From Spirochaetota bacterium (GTDB lineage: Bacteria; Spirochaetota; UBA4802; JAFGJZ01): a stretch of DNA of 64,000 nucleotides. This document shows positions 26,270 to 35,400 of this stretch, in pieces; the first letter of the stretch is position 1; every line of letters starts with the position of its first letter. The position numbers and the translations under genes are program-made. The notes under the pieces are model-generated. The model searched no databases, had not been told where the DNA came from, and was given only the letters and a program-made list of their open reading frames with translations. The stretch spans positions 1 through 64,000 of the forward strand of contig JAQIBV010000056.1 in NCBI GenBank assembly GCA_027858855.1, in the 5' to 3' direction.

Positions 26270-27295
26270 CTAAATTACCTTAAAAGTGTCGAATACCTGT
26301 TTCCATTCGGTAAAAAGCCCCTTTTCTGTTACAAAACGGGAAATATCGGAATACGGAGTCAAATCGCTCAGAAAGTTATTAATTGTTATACCTTCAGGAG
26401 CAACAACACCATTATTAACAATAGCAACTTCATTTATTGATGCGCGATTATCCTGGTCATCCAGAGAGCAGTCACGCCTATCAATCAGAAATCCCGGAGC
26501 AACAAGATCGACTGGCACATGCAACTCCCGCGCCGAAGCTGCAATCATTACGCTACCGCAATGAGCCCTGAAATTATCATTCTCACACATGGCATCTGCC
26601 ACCAGAATAACCCGAGACACCAATTTCTTCTGCATAAGATAATAGGCCTGAATATCGGGTATAACAACAGTATCTAATCCATTCTTTTTTAAATCATACG
26701 CCATTATCCGCGATCCGGAAAAATCGGGCCGAGTTTCACAACAGTACACTCGTACTTTCTTACCCTTCTTCGAGGCTTCCCTCAAGGCTGCTGTTATTAA
26801 ACCACCACCTGGAGCGGCAAGCGAAGAGCCGGCTGCTGAAAATATCATTACCGATTCATCCGGCTCAAATGTCGAAGCAAGATTCGCGCTGATTGCCTCA
26901 CAACTCTTCTGCAGTTCTGATAAAACTGCACTCGATTCATCTTTGAATTTTTTCGCAATGTCCTGAACAGAACCACCTTCTGCGAGTATCGTCCGCAGGC
27001 GAGCAAGGATAGATCGTGTCAAGGGATTCATAGCAGTAATCTTATCGAAGTAATCGACAACAAAATCAAGATGCTCTTTAAACTGCTCAGGTTTGAAATC
27101 AAGCGACTGTTCTGCAGTCAGGGCGCTTGACATAACCACAGCAAGAGCACGTGATACGGTTCCGGGAATTAACTTAGCCTCAACTGCAGCTCCTACTTCC
27201 CGAAAATTCTTGTAATTATGATAATAACTCTTATCAGGCAAAAGCTGTGCATTTAACACAGTTATTGCATCACCATTCCATTTTATTGCTTCCAT
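26270..27295 (-). CDS. eIF2B/MtnA-superfamily protein, divergent
   Basis: 341 residues related to methylthioribose-1-phosphate isomerase and eIF2B alpha subunits. The C-terminal half holds VRVYCCETRPDFSGSRIMAYDL, AYYLMQKKLVSRVILVADAM, and SVMIAASARELHVPVDLVAP, aligning with the ETRP, GADRI and PFYVAAP blocks. The region expected to hold MtnA's catalytic Cys reads MIFSAAGSSLAAPGG, with no cysteine; the catalytic Asp equivalent (VADAM) is kept. It is therefore probably not a standard MtnA and may be a sugar-phosphate-binding relative. The first codons overlap the end of the receiver-ATPase gene by 26 bases, so they are translationally linked. Confidence 0.72.
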   Translation of the reverse strand: MEAIKWNGDAITVLNAQLLPDKSYYHNYKNFREVGAAVEAKLIPGTVSRALAVVMSSALTAEQSLDFKPEQFKEHLDFVVDYFDKITAMNPLTRSILARLRTILAEGGSVQDIAKKFKDESSAVLSELQKSCEAISANLASTFEPDESVMIFSAAGSSLAAPGGGLITAALREASKKGKKVRVYCCETRPDFSGSRIMAYDLKKNGLDTVVIPDIQAYYLMQKKLVSRVILVADAMCENDNFRAHCGSVMIAASARELHVPVDLVAPGFLIDRRDCSLDDQDNRASINEVAIVNNGVVAPEGITINNFLSDLTPYSDISRFVTEKGLFTEWKQVFDTFKVI

Positions 27296-28220
27296 CTGTA
27301 TCCACTCTATATTTTTTAAGTCTCAGATAGTTACCCGGCGAACGCCACTCGACCTCATCCATATGGATTTTGATTATCAGAATACCGCGACCGCTTTTTT
27401 TAAAAAAGTTCTCCGGATCTTTAGGATCGGGTAGTGAACTGAAATTAAAACCGGGTCCATCATCAATTATTACATATTCTACGAACTCATTTGTCAATTC
27501 ATATTGAACTTTAACACGTCTTTCTTTATACGGAGAGATATCCATACGCCGTTCGACCTCTTCATTGAACTCACGTACACCCCCGTCGTTCTCCCTCAGG
27601 TCGGATGAAACCTCAAGATTTCCATGGTAAATGGCATTTGACATTGCCTCACGCAGCGCCAGCAGAATATTTTCAGTATCAGACTTATTACAGAGGCCTA
27701 TACCGGATAAATTCTTCGTCAACTCGAAAGCCAGCAAATTGGCAAGTTCTGGATCATTAGGTATTAAAAACTCCCGTTTTTCATAGACAGAAAATCGACC
27801 CAGGTTTACATATTTACGCTCTTCCTCGCGTACCTTAAGCACATGTCGTATTATAGACGCAACCTGGTTTGCATCCACAGGTTTTTTGATAAAATCACAG
27901 GCTCCATAGCGAAGAGCCTTAACTGCATCCTCAACATTTCCGTGTCCTGTTAAAAGCACAGGCACCGGAGAATCGAGCGAACTGATATGTCTCAGCAGTT
28001 CGATACCATCCATTTTACGGAGCTTTATATCGGTTATTAGAAAATCTACCGGTTCGACCGCATTTTTAAGTAAATAGAGTGCATCCTCGCCCTTATCAAG
28101 AGAGATGACCTTATAGCCAAATTTAGCGAGCTTTTTTCGTAGCGTATACCGGACGATCTCTTCATCATCAACAATTACAATTGTATGATTTTTACCGACA
28201 CCAGCAGACTCGTTATTCAT
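27270..28220 (-). CDS. Response regulator with RsbW-like ATPase domain
   Basis: 316 residues from the ATG at 28220; the frame also has an ATG at 28229. Residues 12-130 are a complete receiver domain: acidic pair VDDEE, phosphoacceptor Asp64 in LITDIKLRKMDG, and the conserved Lys in IKKPVD. Residues about 170-305 are a HATPase_c_2 (anti-sigma/RsbW-type) domain with EAMSNAIYHGN (N-box), VIIDDGPGFNF (G1) and SGRGILII (G2). There is no phosphoacceptor His domain. Such proteins gate sigma factor or phosphatase partner-switching by phosphorylation. The start codon lies inside the last codons of ribBA, and its end overlaps the eIF2B-like gene. Confidence 0.87.
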   Translation of the reverse strand: MNNESAGVGKNHTIVIVDDEEIVRYTLRKKLAKFGYKVISLDKGEDALYLLKNAVEPVDFLITDIKLRKMDGIELLRHISSLDSPVPVLLTGHGNVEDAVKALRYGACDFIKKPVDANQVASIIRHVLKVREEERKYVNLGRFSVYEKREFLIPNDPELANLLAFELTKNLSGIGLCNKSDTENILLALREAMSNAIYHGNLEVSSDLRENDGGVREFNEEVERRMDISPYKERRVKVQYELTNEFVEYVIIDDGPGFNFSSLPDPKDPENFFKKSGRGILIIKIHMDEVEWRSPGNYLRLKKYRVDTDGSNKMEW

Positions 28221-29439
28221 TGTTATCATCCATAAGTTTTTTTGATTCCAGAATATGCTCCATCTTATCTTTTTTGGTTTTCAGGTACTGCCAGTTATCA
28301 CTACCCGGTTCAATTTCAATCGAAACCCTCTCGGTAATTTTCAAACCATACCCCTCAAGACCAATTATTTTTTTAGGATTATTGCTCAACAACCGTATTG
28401 TAGAGATACCAAGATCGGCAAGAATCTGGGCACCAATTCCATAGTCTCGTAAATCAGGCGGAAATCCCAGTTTTACGTTCGCTTCGACGGTATCAAAGCC
28501 GTGCTCCTGAAGGTGATAGGCTTTAAGCTTGTTCTCGATACCTATTCCACGCCCTTCCTGGCGCATATACAGAATTACACCACGCCCCTCCTTCTCAACA
28601 AGTTCCATTGCACGATGCAACTGAGACCCGCAATCACACCTGCGTGACGCGAAGACATCACCCGTAAGGCACTCTGAATGAACCCGTACAAGAATATTGT
28701 CCACTTCCTGAACATCTCCCTTTACTAATGCCAAATGGATATGCGGCTCTACACTTGAGCCATAGGCGTGAATTATAAAATCTCCATAATCAGTTGGTAG
28801 CGTAGCTTCCGAAATATGACGCACCAGCTTTTCATATTTCCGACGATACTTAATAAGCTCAACAATACTTATAAGTTTCATATCGTATTTTTCAGCAAGT
28901 AATGCAATGTCATCACGACGTGCCATCGTGCCATCATCTTTTAATATTTCACAAATCACGGCTGCCGGCTTGCAACCAGCCAGTCGTGCAAGATCGACAC
29001 TCGCTTCAGTATGACCACTTCTATGAAGAACGCCGCCATCTGCCGCTACAAGAGGAAAAACATGCCCCGGTTGATTAAAATCATCAATAGTAGCACCCTC
29101 TTTTATAAGCGCCTTTACGGTTGCACTCCTGTCAGCTGCCGAAATGCCTGTCGTTGTTGATAGTTTCGCATCAACCGATATTGTATAGGCAGTTTTAAAT
29201 TTATCACTATTCTCGGGGCACATCATTTTAAGCCCTACAGATTGTGTTATTGAAGAATCGAGAGGCGTACAGACAAGACCACGACCATTTGTAATCATGA
29301 AATTTATTGCTTCTGGAGTACAATAGTCGGCGGCGATGACAAAGTCTCCCTCATTCTCACGCTCCTCATCATCGACAACAATTACGATCTTTCCCTGCTT
29401 AATATCTTCTATGGCTTCCTGAACAGTATTAAATTTCAT
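28213..29439 (-). CDS. ribBA: RibBA: dihydroxybutanone-phosphate synthase / GTP cyclohydrolase II
   Basis: 408 residues, the normal size for the fused riboflavin enzyme. The N-terminal RibB half has DDEERENEGDFVIAAD and RSGHTEASVDLARLAG. The C-terminal RibA half has the zinc site ECLTGDVFASRRCDCG, RQEGRGIGIENKLKAYHLQ, and LLSNNPKKI. It converts ribulose-5-phosphate and GTP to the two riboflavin precursors in the cytoplasm. AAGGA precedes the ATG at 29439. No FMN riboswitch pattern is visible upstream. It is first in an overlapping trio with a receiver-ATPase and an eIF2B-like protein; no other rib genes are nearby. Confidence 0.96.
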   Translation of the reverse strand: MKFNTVQEAIEDIKQGKIVIVVDDEERENEGDFVIAADYCTPEAINFMITNGRGLVCTPLDSSITQSVGLKMMCPENSDKFKTAYTISVDAKLSTTTGISAADRSATVKALIKEGATIDDFNQPGHVFPLVAADGGVLHRSGHTEASVDLARLAGCKPAAVICEILKDDGTMARRDDIALLAEKYDMKLISIVELIKYRRKYEKLVRHISEATLPTDYGDFIIHAYGSSVEPHIHLALVKGDVQEVDNILVRVHSECLTGDVFASRRCDCGSQLHRAMELVEKEGRGVILYMRQEGRGIGIENKLKAYHLQEHGFDTVEANVKLGFPPDLRDYGIGAQILADLGISTIRLLSNNPKKIIGLEGYGLKITERVSIEIEPGSDNWQYLKTKKDKMEHILESKKLMDDNNE

Positions 29440-29864
29440 TATTTTCCTTCCTGCTTAAGACTAATTATCACATTCTTTAAAAAACCCGCCCAAATCGCTC
29501 AATTAACTAAACCGGACAGACGGTATTTATCATGCTCAAAAAATATATATTCACGATTTAATCTGACAGTGATAAGTCAAGCTTTTACTTTTCAAACTCT
29601 AATGCAAAACTACAGAGTTCAAAAAAACGCTAATGCCGAAACGCAAGCTGTTGCCATGTTGAAGATGCCTGCAACCTTTAAACCTATATAAAGAATTTGG
29701 CAATCAAACATTTCCAAAAATGAAACTTTCCCGAGTTCCATCATGTTTTTACAACTATAACAAAAAAGTGATTTACAAATCATTTTAATTTTGCTATTTT
29801 ATAGTTGTGGATTTTTAATGCCTGCTCTTAATTCTAAACAACAACGCACAAGAGAGAAACTTTG
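29440..29864. other. Divergent intergenic region between ribBA and the cyclase operon
   Basis: 425 AT-rich bases. I looked for an FMN riboswitch before ribBA and saw none of its conserved purine-rich segments. No RNA gene or strong promoter is recognised. The plus-strand gene has a modest AGAGAG ribosome site at 29851-29856. Confidence 0.4.
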
Positions 29865-32108
29865 ATGAAAAAAACTGATTCAGCAATCTTTTCAAAGAAA
29901 AAAGCTCTTATCGGAATTGCGTCTATCCTGACAATACTCTTTTCTCTCTTATATGCATCGCTTGGCACCTATTTTTACAACAAAACCTACGACTTCATGG
30001 TAAAAACCGTAGGCGGAAAAATTCACACCCCTCATGAAGATGTTGTTCTTTTATTAATTGATCAGACATCAATAATCTGGGGCGAAGAACTGCAACTGGG
30101 GCGCTGGCCCTGGCCTCGCAATATTTATAGTGACATAATCACCTACATCAACGAAGTCAACCCTCCCAAAGCGATATTCTTTGATATAATGCTTTCAGCA
30201 CGGGACACTTCAGACATGTCCAATGATACACTCCTTGCCGAAACCATTGCCTGGAACCAGAATGTCTTTCACAATGTATTTTTCAGTGATAATGACGAAC
30301 TTCAGTCTGGAATGAAAATGCCTGAAGATGTTGCACAACACTACTCGATAGAGATAAAAAACGCCACCGCTGAACTTTTTAGTGGGGATAATTACAACGA
30401 AGTTGAATTACCGCTGCCCTGCCTACGAGCCGATGTAGACTGCAATACAAGGCAGTCAGACGAAATTAAAGAGAAACCAACAGCCATGGGTATATCCATT
30501 GTTACAACTGTTTTCCCCGACCCGGATGGTATATATCGAAGATCAAAACCTGTTTCAAAATATGGAGACAAATACTATCCTTCAATGGCACTCTCCGCTA
30601 TTCTTGCTTATCAGAACCTTCCCAACCAGATTCAATACACAGATAACAATACACTGATTGTCGGTGACTATAACATACCTTTAGGCTCTGAAGGAAATTA
30701 TCTGATAAACTACCATGCGGATGAACGTATACAAAACTACTCCATGAGCTGGTTACTCGACTCGGCAATAGATTATTACGGCGGGAGTACAAATGAGATA
30801 AAACTGCCGCCGGGTTCATTCAAAGATAAAATTGTTATCATAGGGGTTTCAGCTCCCGCAGGGCAGGATCTTAAAAACACCCCTGTATCTCAAAACACAC
30901 CTGGGCCTGAAATACAGGCGAATATGATCTCTAACATTCTGCAGGGCAACCATATTATACGAAGCTCAGGCGCAAATGCCTTCATAACCTCTCTGATATT
31001 AATGTTAATCACCGTATTCATCGTTGTCTATTCATCCAACCCCTTGGTTAAAATTGCATCAAATATTGTGATTTATTCGGTGTACGGGCTTGTCACCGCA
31101 CTTATCTTCCACAAAACCAACTACCTAATGCATACTTTTTTCGGACTGACAACAGGAATCATCGCGACAACAGGGTCGTATATGTTTCTTAGTGTAACCG
31201 AAGGTGCCGAACGCCGACGCTACAGTAAAATTCTAAGCAGCATGATCGACCCTACAATCGTTAATGAAGCACTCAACGACCTCGAAGCCCTTAAAAAAGG
31301 GGGAGAAAAACGTATTACTGCCTTCTTCTCAGATGTTGCCTCTTTCTCTACAATAAGCGAAAAACTTACCAGTGGCGAACTGGCAGCACTGTTAAACGAG
31401 TACCTTTCTGCAATGACAGGAATTCTCAAGAACAACCACGGAACCCTTGATAAGTATATTGGTGATGCCATAGTCGGCATTTTCGGTGCGCCAGTTACTT
31501 ATAAAGAAACTGCAATCAATGCATGCAGAGCCTCAATACAGATGCATCAGGAGCTAAAGCTGTTACACGAAAAATGGATACGCGACCACTCCTACTGTGA
31601 AGAGGCGCGGTCTATGCAGTTTCGTATCGGCCTGAACACCGGCATTGCAAAGGTTGGTTTCATGGGAACAAACGAACTTGCATCATACACTATGATGGGC
31701 GACACCGTTAACCTTGCAGCCCGACTCGAAAGTGCTGGAAAAGACTATGGCGTAAATACACTGATCAGCCAATACACCTACAAAGAGGTCAAAAAGGAGA
31801 TGGTCACTCGTCTTCTGGACAAAGTACGTGTTAAGGGAAAGGAAAAACCGGTTTCAATTTATGAACTTATTGGAGAACAGGGGGCGGTTCCCCAGGAGAC
31901 CCTCGACTTTGTTGCCTTATATGAAGAAGGGTTTAACCTGTACCAGAATCGACAATGGCTTAGAGCGGCAAAGACCTTTACACGGGCAAAAAAAATGACC
32001 AACAATACCGACAAAGCCTGTGCGCTGCTGATTGCCCGCTGTTCATACTACCATAAACGAACTCCACCGCCTGCATGGGACGGAGTATTTACACGAACAC
32101 ACAAATAG
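29865..32108 (+). CDS. CHASE2-domain class III adenylate/guanylate cyclase
   Basis: 747 residues from the ATG at 29865; a TTG at 29862 precedes it directly. One membrane helix near the N-terminus is followed by a large extracytoplasmic CHASE2 domain (VVLLLIDQTS...RWPWPRNIYSDIITYI...PKAIFFDIML, then FKDKIVIIGVSAPAGQD), three more membrane helices (about 365-445), and a cytoplasmic cyclase domain. Catalytic features are FSDVASFS and the second metal Asp in DKYIGDAIVGIFGAP, with Lys as in adenylate cyclases, and MMGDTVNLAARLESAG for the transition-state Asn-Arg. A C-terminal segment (LYEEGFNLYQNRQWLRAAKTF) is TPR-like. It should make cAMP in response to an external cue. First gene of a four-gene run. 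Confidence 0.92.
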   Translation: MKKTDSAIFSKKKALIGIASILTILFSLLYASLGTYFYNKTYDFMVKTVGGKIHTPHEDVVLLLIDQTSIIWGEELQLGRWPWPRNIYSDIITYINEVNPPKAIFFDIMLSARDTSDMSNDTLLAETIAWNQNVFHNVFFSDNDELQSGMKMPEDVAQHYSIEIKNATAELFSGDNYNEVELPLPCLRADVDCNTRQSDEIKEKPTAMGISIVTTVFPDPDGIYRRSKPVSKYGDKYYPSMALSAILAYQNLPNQIQYTDNNTLIVGDYNIPLGSEGNYLINYHADERIQNYSMSWLLDSAIDYYGGSTNEIKLPPGSFKDKIVIIGVSAPAGQDLKNTPVSQNTPGPEIQANMISNILQGNHIIRSSGANAFITSLILMLITVFIVVYSSNPLVKIASNIVIYSVYGLVTALIFHKTNYLMHTFFGLTTGIIATTGSYMFLSVTEGAERRRYSKILSSMIDPTIVNEALNDLEALKKGGEKRITAFFSDVASFSTISEKLTSGELAALLNEYLSAMTGILKNNHGTLDKYIGDAIVGIFGAPVTYKETAINACRASIQMHQELKLLHEKWIRDHSYCEEARSMQFRIGLNTGIAKVGFMGTNELASYTMMGDTVNLAARLESAGKDYGVNTLISQYTYKEVKKEMVTRLLDKVRVKGKEKPVSIYELIGEQGAVPQETLDFVALYEEGFNLYQNRQWLRAAKTFTRAKKMTNNTDKACALLIARCSYYHKRTPPPAWDGVFTRTHK

Positions 32109-32117
32109 GAGGTTTTT

Positions 32118-32612
32118 ATGAAAACCAAACTTATTCTAACACTAATGATTCTGACTACTCTGCCACTTTTTGCAGAATCCGCCTACATTTCATCTCTCAG
32201 GGGTACTCTCTATTCTAATCCAAGCCTGGGTTCTAAAAAAATCACAACCGTAAAACGGGGTACAGAGATTCAGATTTCGAAAAAAGAGGGAGCCTGGCTT
32301 TATGTGTCACACAACTCTCTTAAAGGTTGGATTCCAAAATCCAATACGGTTAAAACCATGCCAAAGGGCAAGGTTTCAATCCTGGGTAATGCCAGCCGTA
32401 CATCACGGATGAAGGCGCGAGAACGAGCCTCCTCTGATGTTACAGCAGCTTCAGCTCGCGGCTTCATGCAGTCTGAAACTGTAGCAGGCAGAAACCGACC
32501 AAACAGCGAATCGCTCAAGTTTGACCCAAGAGATATTGAAAAAATGGAAAACCTTGTTATTCCTGAAGAGGAGCTTCTTTCATTTCTTGAAGCAGGTGGA
32601 CTGGGCAGATAG
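32118..32612 (+). CDS. Secreted SH3-domain protein
   Basis: 164 residues with a cleavable signal peptide (MKTKLILTLMILTTLPLFAES). Residues about 22-80 are a bacterial SH3 domain: LRGTLYSNPSLGSKKITTVKRG, then GAWLYVSHNSLKGWIPKS. The remaining half is charged and low in hydrophobics. Bacterial SH3b domains commonly bind peptidoglycan or act as envelope adaptors. A strong AGGAGG site lies six bases before the ATG, and only nine bases separate it from the cyclase stop, so it is in the cyclase operon. The partner is unknown. Confidence 0.82.
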   Translation: MKTKLILTLMILTTLPLFAESAYISSLRGTLYSNPSLGSKKITTVKRGTEIQISKKEGAWLYVSHNSLKGWIPKSNTVKTMPKGKVSILGNASRTSRMKARERASSDVTAASARGFMQSETVAGRNRPNSESLKFDPRDIEKMENLVIPEEELLSFLEAGGLGR

Positions 32613-32661
32613 CCACTAAGTTCGCTTCATACAACTGACTCTGCGTTTTCTTCTATTATAA

Positions 32662-32698
32662 TTTTAGCATCCTTACGGGAAGCCAGTAGATGCTAAAA
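32662..32698 (+). terminator. Hairpin between SH3 and M48 peptidase genes
   Basis: A perfect 10-bp stem pairs TTTTAGCATC (32662-32671) with GATGCTAAAA (32689-32698), loop 17. A short T run (32708-32713) follows ten bases later. It could partially terminate the cyclase transcript; the next gene starts 106 bases downstream. Confidence 0.45.
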
Positions 32699-32803
32699 GC
32701 TCTTGACTTTTTTATCCAAACCCGTATTTAGAAAGAAAATAATCAGTGTTAAAGAGCCCATTACGGTTGCCAATAAACTTATGATTATTTTAAGGAAAAA
32801 ATC

Positions 32804-33613
32804 ATGCGAAAATATATAATTTCAGTAATACTCCTGACCCTTCTTTTCTCATGTTCGGGGGGCGAAAACGTCAGAAAAAGTGAAGCTAAACAAAAAGAGC
32901 AGGTCATGCAAGAGTTACTGTATGGGCGCCTGCTTTCCAGGAAGATCCTTTCACGATATAAAGTATACGATAATCAGGAAGCAACTATTTACGTAACAAA
33001 GGTTGGCCGAAGCGTAGCGCTTTTTGCTGGGCGCAGCGAATTGACATACTACTTTTCTATTCTGGATAGTGACTCAATTAATGCCTTTGCCGCACCGGGA
33101 GGCTACATCTTTATCACTCTTGGATCACTGAAATCCATGAAAAACGAGGCCGAACTGGCAGCCATCCTGTCTCACGAGATCGGTCATGTGAACAATCGAC
33201 ACATTATGAGACAGATACCACCGCCAAGAAACCAGAATTTCGCAGATACTATCGCTGCCGTGCTAGTCGCACAAGGAACCGTTGTCTCCTCTGCAATGAA
33301 TGAAACGGTTAATAGAGCATCAAAGCTTCTTTTCGAAGATGGTTATAAAATTGAAGATGAATATGAAGCTGATCGTTCAGCCGTAACCTATCTGATTCAG
33401 ACCGGGTATGAGCATACAGCCCTAACCGAATTCATGAAAAGAATCGATATCATCAAATCGGAAAATAGCTCAATTGAAGTGTATCACACCCACCCACCGA
33501 CGAATGACAGAGTTTCTAAGATTAACGAGTACATAATCGCACAGAACGCCACTTCAATAAATGGAAAACTGGTCGAGAAGCGATTTCAGAATTTTATCAG
33601 AACGATAAACTAA
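32804..33613 (+). CDS. M48-family zinc metallopeptidase lipoprotein
   Basis: 269 residues with a lipoprotein signal ending LLTLLFSC (Cys near residue 17). The zinc motif HEIGH occurs in AAILSHEIGHVNNRHIM, and the third ligand Glu in EYEADRSAVTYL. The segment NAFAAPGGYIFITLGSL is the usual M48 lead-in. Members such as BepA and LoiP act on outer-membrane proteins in the periplasm. It is followed after 12 bases by an OmpP1-like outer-membrane protein gene, so a quality-control role for that barrel is a reasonable inference. AAGGA supports the start. Confidence 0.92.
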   Translation: MRKYIISVILLTLLFSCSGGENVRKSEAKQKEQVMQELLYGRLLSRKILSRYKVYDNQEATIYVTKVGRSVALFAGRSELTYYFSILDSDSINAFAAPGGYIFITLGSLKSMKNEAELAAILSHEIGHVNNRHIMRQIPPPRNQNFADTIAAVLVAQGTVVSSAMNETVNRASKLLFEDGYKIEDEYEADRSAVTYLIQTGYEHTALTEFMKRIDIIKSENSSIEVYHTHPPTNDRVSKINEYIIAQNATSINGKLVEKRFQNFIRTIN

Positions 33614-33625
33614 CAGAGGCTAAAT

Positions 33626-34948
33626 ATGAAAAAAATACGCATCTTTACACTTGTTATTACCTTTTTATGCTTCGGTAGCCATCTTTTTGCAGACGGACTC
33701 TCGACCTCGGACTTTAACCATATAAACGACCTGATCGGTGGAAGAGCAATTGGACTGGGAGGAGCCTACTGCGCAATATCTGACGACCCAGCCGGCGCCT
33801 ACTACAATCCGGCTGGACTGGTATATGCCATTAATAATCAAATATCTCTTTCTGTAAACAGCTACAAAAGCCGACAATCCGAATTTAAGAAAGTTATTGG
33901 AGACAATGACTACTCTCAGGAAGTCTCTTCTTTTTATCCCAGTTTTTTCGGAGTTGCTCAAAGCTTCGGCTCAGTCAAGATAGGTTTTACCTTTGTTAAT
34001 ATCAATAATGAAATCCTGGATCAGGACTCCCATTTCAATGACCTGACCTACACCATCAACGAAACAAAGGCCCCTGCAACATTCACCATGAATTATAACA
34101 TTACAGAAAACACTCTTCTTGGCGGTCCATCTGTTGCCTTCTTCGCAATGGACAATTTATCATTCGGACTAACACTCTATGCAATGAAACGATCAAAGCA
34201 GGAAATAGCTTTCCAGATGGTCACCTTCGAGTATAATGGAGCCCAATACTATTCAATAACCAACACCTACATTACCGAAGATATTTATGCCCTTAAACCG
34301 GTTTTAGGAACCCAGTACATGCCCAATAAATTCTTCGCGCTTGGTTTAAGTGTTATGCCGGGCTTTGTATTAAGCCACAAAAAAGATGTTCAGGTTTTTG
34401 ACAAGAGTGTAGATGCTGGCATCGATATGAACGAAACGGATGGTGAAGGAAATCCCCTTGCAAATTTGAACAAAGCAAGTAAAGACTACAGCGACTCTTC
34501 CCTACCCACGCAAATCCGTCTGGGAGTCGCCTACTATCCATCAAACCGTTTCTTACTGACTGCTGACCTGATTGCTCATGTTGGTTCTAAAAATCTGCAG
34601 AACGATATGGAAAGCACTCTTAATATTGCAATCGGTGCCGAGTACTACCTAACCGACTCCTTCCCTTTCAGATTTGGTATCTTCACAAACTTTGCAAATA
34701 CACCGGAAATTGACGACTCGAAAACAGGACAAGAAGCTCACGTAAATCTTCTGGGATTCTCATCGAGTATAAGCTGGCAAACAAGAAACTCATCAATAAC
34801 ACTGGCCGGCTTTTATCAGACTTCTGACCTTTTCGGATGGTCACCACTAGGAGATGGCGAAGCTCAGGTCTACTCTGGTCAGGCCTCTGTTCAAGAGATG
34901 CAGATGTCCCTCTACTCTATTTCCTTAACCGGTTCCGCAAAATATTAA
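33626..34948 (+). CDS. OmpP1/FadL/UPF0164-type outer-membrane protein
   Basis: 440 residues with a signal peptide (MKKIRIFTLVITFLCFGSHLFA). The mature start has GGRAIGLGGAYCAISDDPAG and YYNPAGL, the OmpP1/UPF0164 signature. The rest is alternating beta-strand sequence with repeated LPTQIRLGVAYYPS-like strands and a last strand MSLYSISLTGSAKY. It probably forms an outer-membrane barrel for hydrophobic solutes. It is last in the cyclase-SH3-M48 run and is followed by a strong hairpin. It is longer than, and only distantly similar to, the protein at 6397-7434. Confidence 0.85.
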   Translation: MKKIRIFTLVITFLCFGSHLFADGLSTSDFNHINDLIGGRAIGLGGAYCAISDDPAGAYYNPAGLVYAINNQISLSVNSYKSRQSEFKKVIGDNDYSQEVSSFYPSFFGVAQSFGSVKIGFTFVNINNEILDQDSHFNDLTYTINETKAPATFTMNYNITENTLLGGPSVAFFAMDNLSFGLTLYAMKRSKQEIAFQMVTFEYNGAQYYSITNTYITEDIYALKPVLGTQYMPNKFFALGLSVMPGFVLSHKKDVQVFDKSVDAGIDMNETDGEGNPLANLNKASKDYSDSSLPTQIRLGVAYYPSNRFLLTADLIAHVGSKNLQNDMESTLNIAIGAEYYLTDSFPFRFGIFTNFANTPEIDDSKTGQEAHVNLLGFSSSISWQTRNSSITLAGFYQTSDLFGWSPLGDGEAQVYSGQASVQEMQMSLYSISLTGSAKY

Positions 34949-34954
34949 TTATCT

Positions 34955-34996
34955 AATCATGCAGATGACTATTTAATGATCATCTGCATGATTTTA
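34955..34996 (+). terminator. Strong rho-independent-type terminator
   Basis: A perfect 14-bp stem pairs AATCATGCAGATGA (34955-34968) with TCATCTGCATGATT (34980-34993), loop 11, beginning seven bases after the stop of the OmpP1-like gene. A short TT tract follows the stem. It closes the cyclase operon. Confidence 0.8.
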
Positions 34997-35199
34997 ACTC
35001 TTTAAAAATATGCAAATTCCAGTTAACAATGCAGATTTTCACAATACTTTCACCAAAGCAAAACCTCTTTTTTTTTCAGCATTTCTATTCGAATTATTTT
35101 CAAATTGATTGTTAATTGTTGACCGTCCAGCCGTTTTTTTCTGTACGAAATATATTTAACCCCTAATATTGGATAAATTTTATCTTCTAGGAGAAAGCC

Positions 35200-35400
35200 A
35201 TGTCCGGATTCGGAGATCTGAGTGTAACACTTGCCATTTTGTTCACACTGCTATCGCTATTACTATGTGTCATTTATGGTGTTGTAAAATGGAATCAAGG
35301 TGGAGAAATCACACCCGATGAAGCAGATAAGGAAAAACATTGGGACGAAGAAGAGGACCATATTAACACCGAACTGGATGTGAAAGGCGGTAACGAATGA
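35200..35400 (+). CDS. Small single-pass accessory protein of the symporter
   Basis: 66 residues. A hydrophobic helix spans about residues 8-28 (VTLAILFTLLSLLLCVIYGVV), followed by a highly acidic tail (EADKEKHWDEEEDHINTEL). It starts behind TAGGAG and overlaps the SSS symporter gene by four bases (ATGA). Small one-helix proteins encoded directly before an SLC5-type symporter gene are a known arrangement, and they are presumed to be accessory subunits. No enzymatic function is expected. Confidence 0.75.
   Translation: MSGFGDLSVTLAILFTLLSLLLCVIYGVVKWNQGGEITPDEADKEKHWDEEEDHINTELDVKGGNE

Noticed and set aside
29440-29864. FMN riboswitch expected before ribBA
   Set aside because: The conserved FMN-aptamer segments are not visible on the minus strand.
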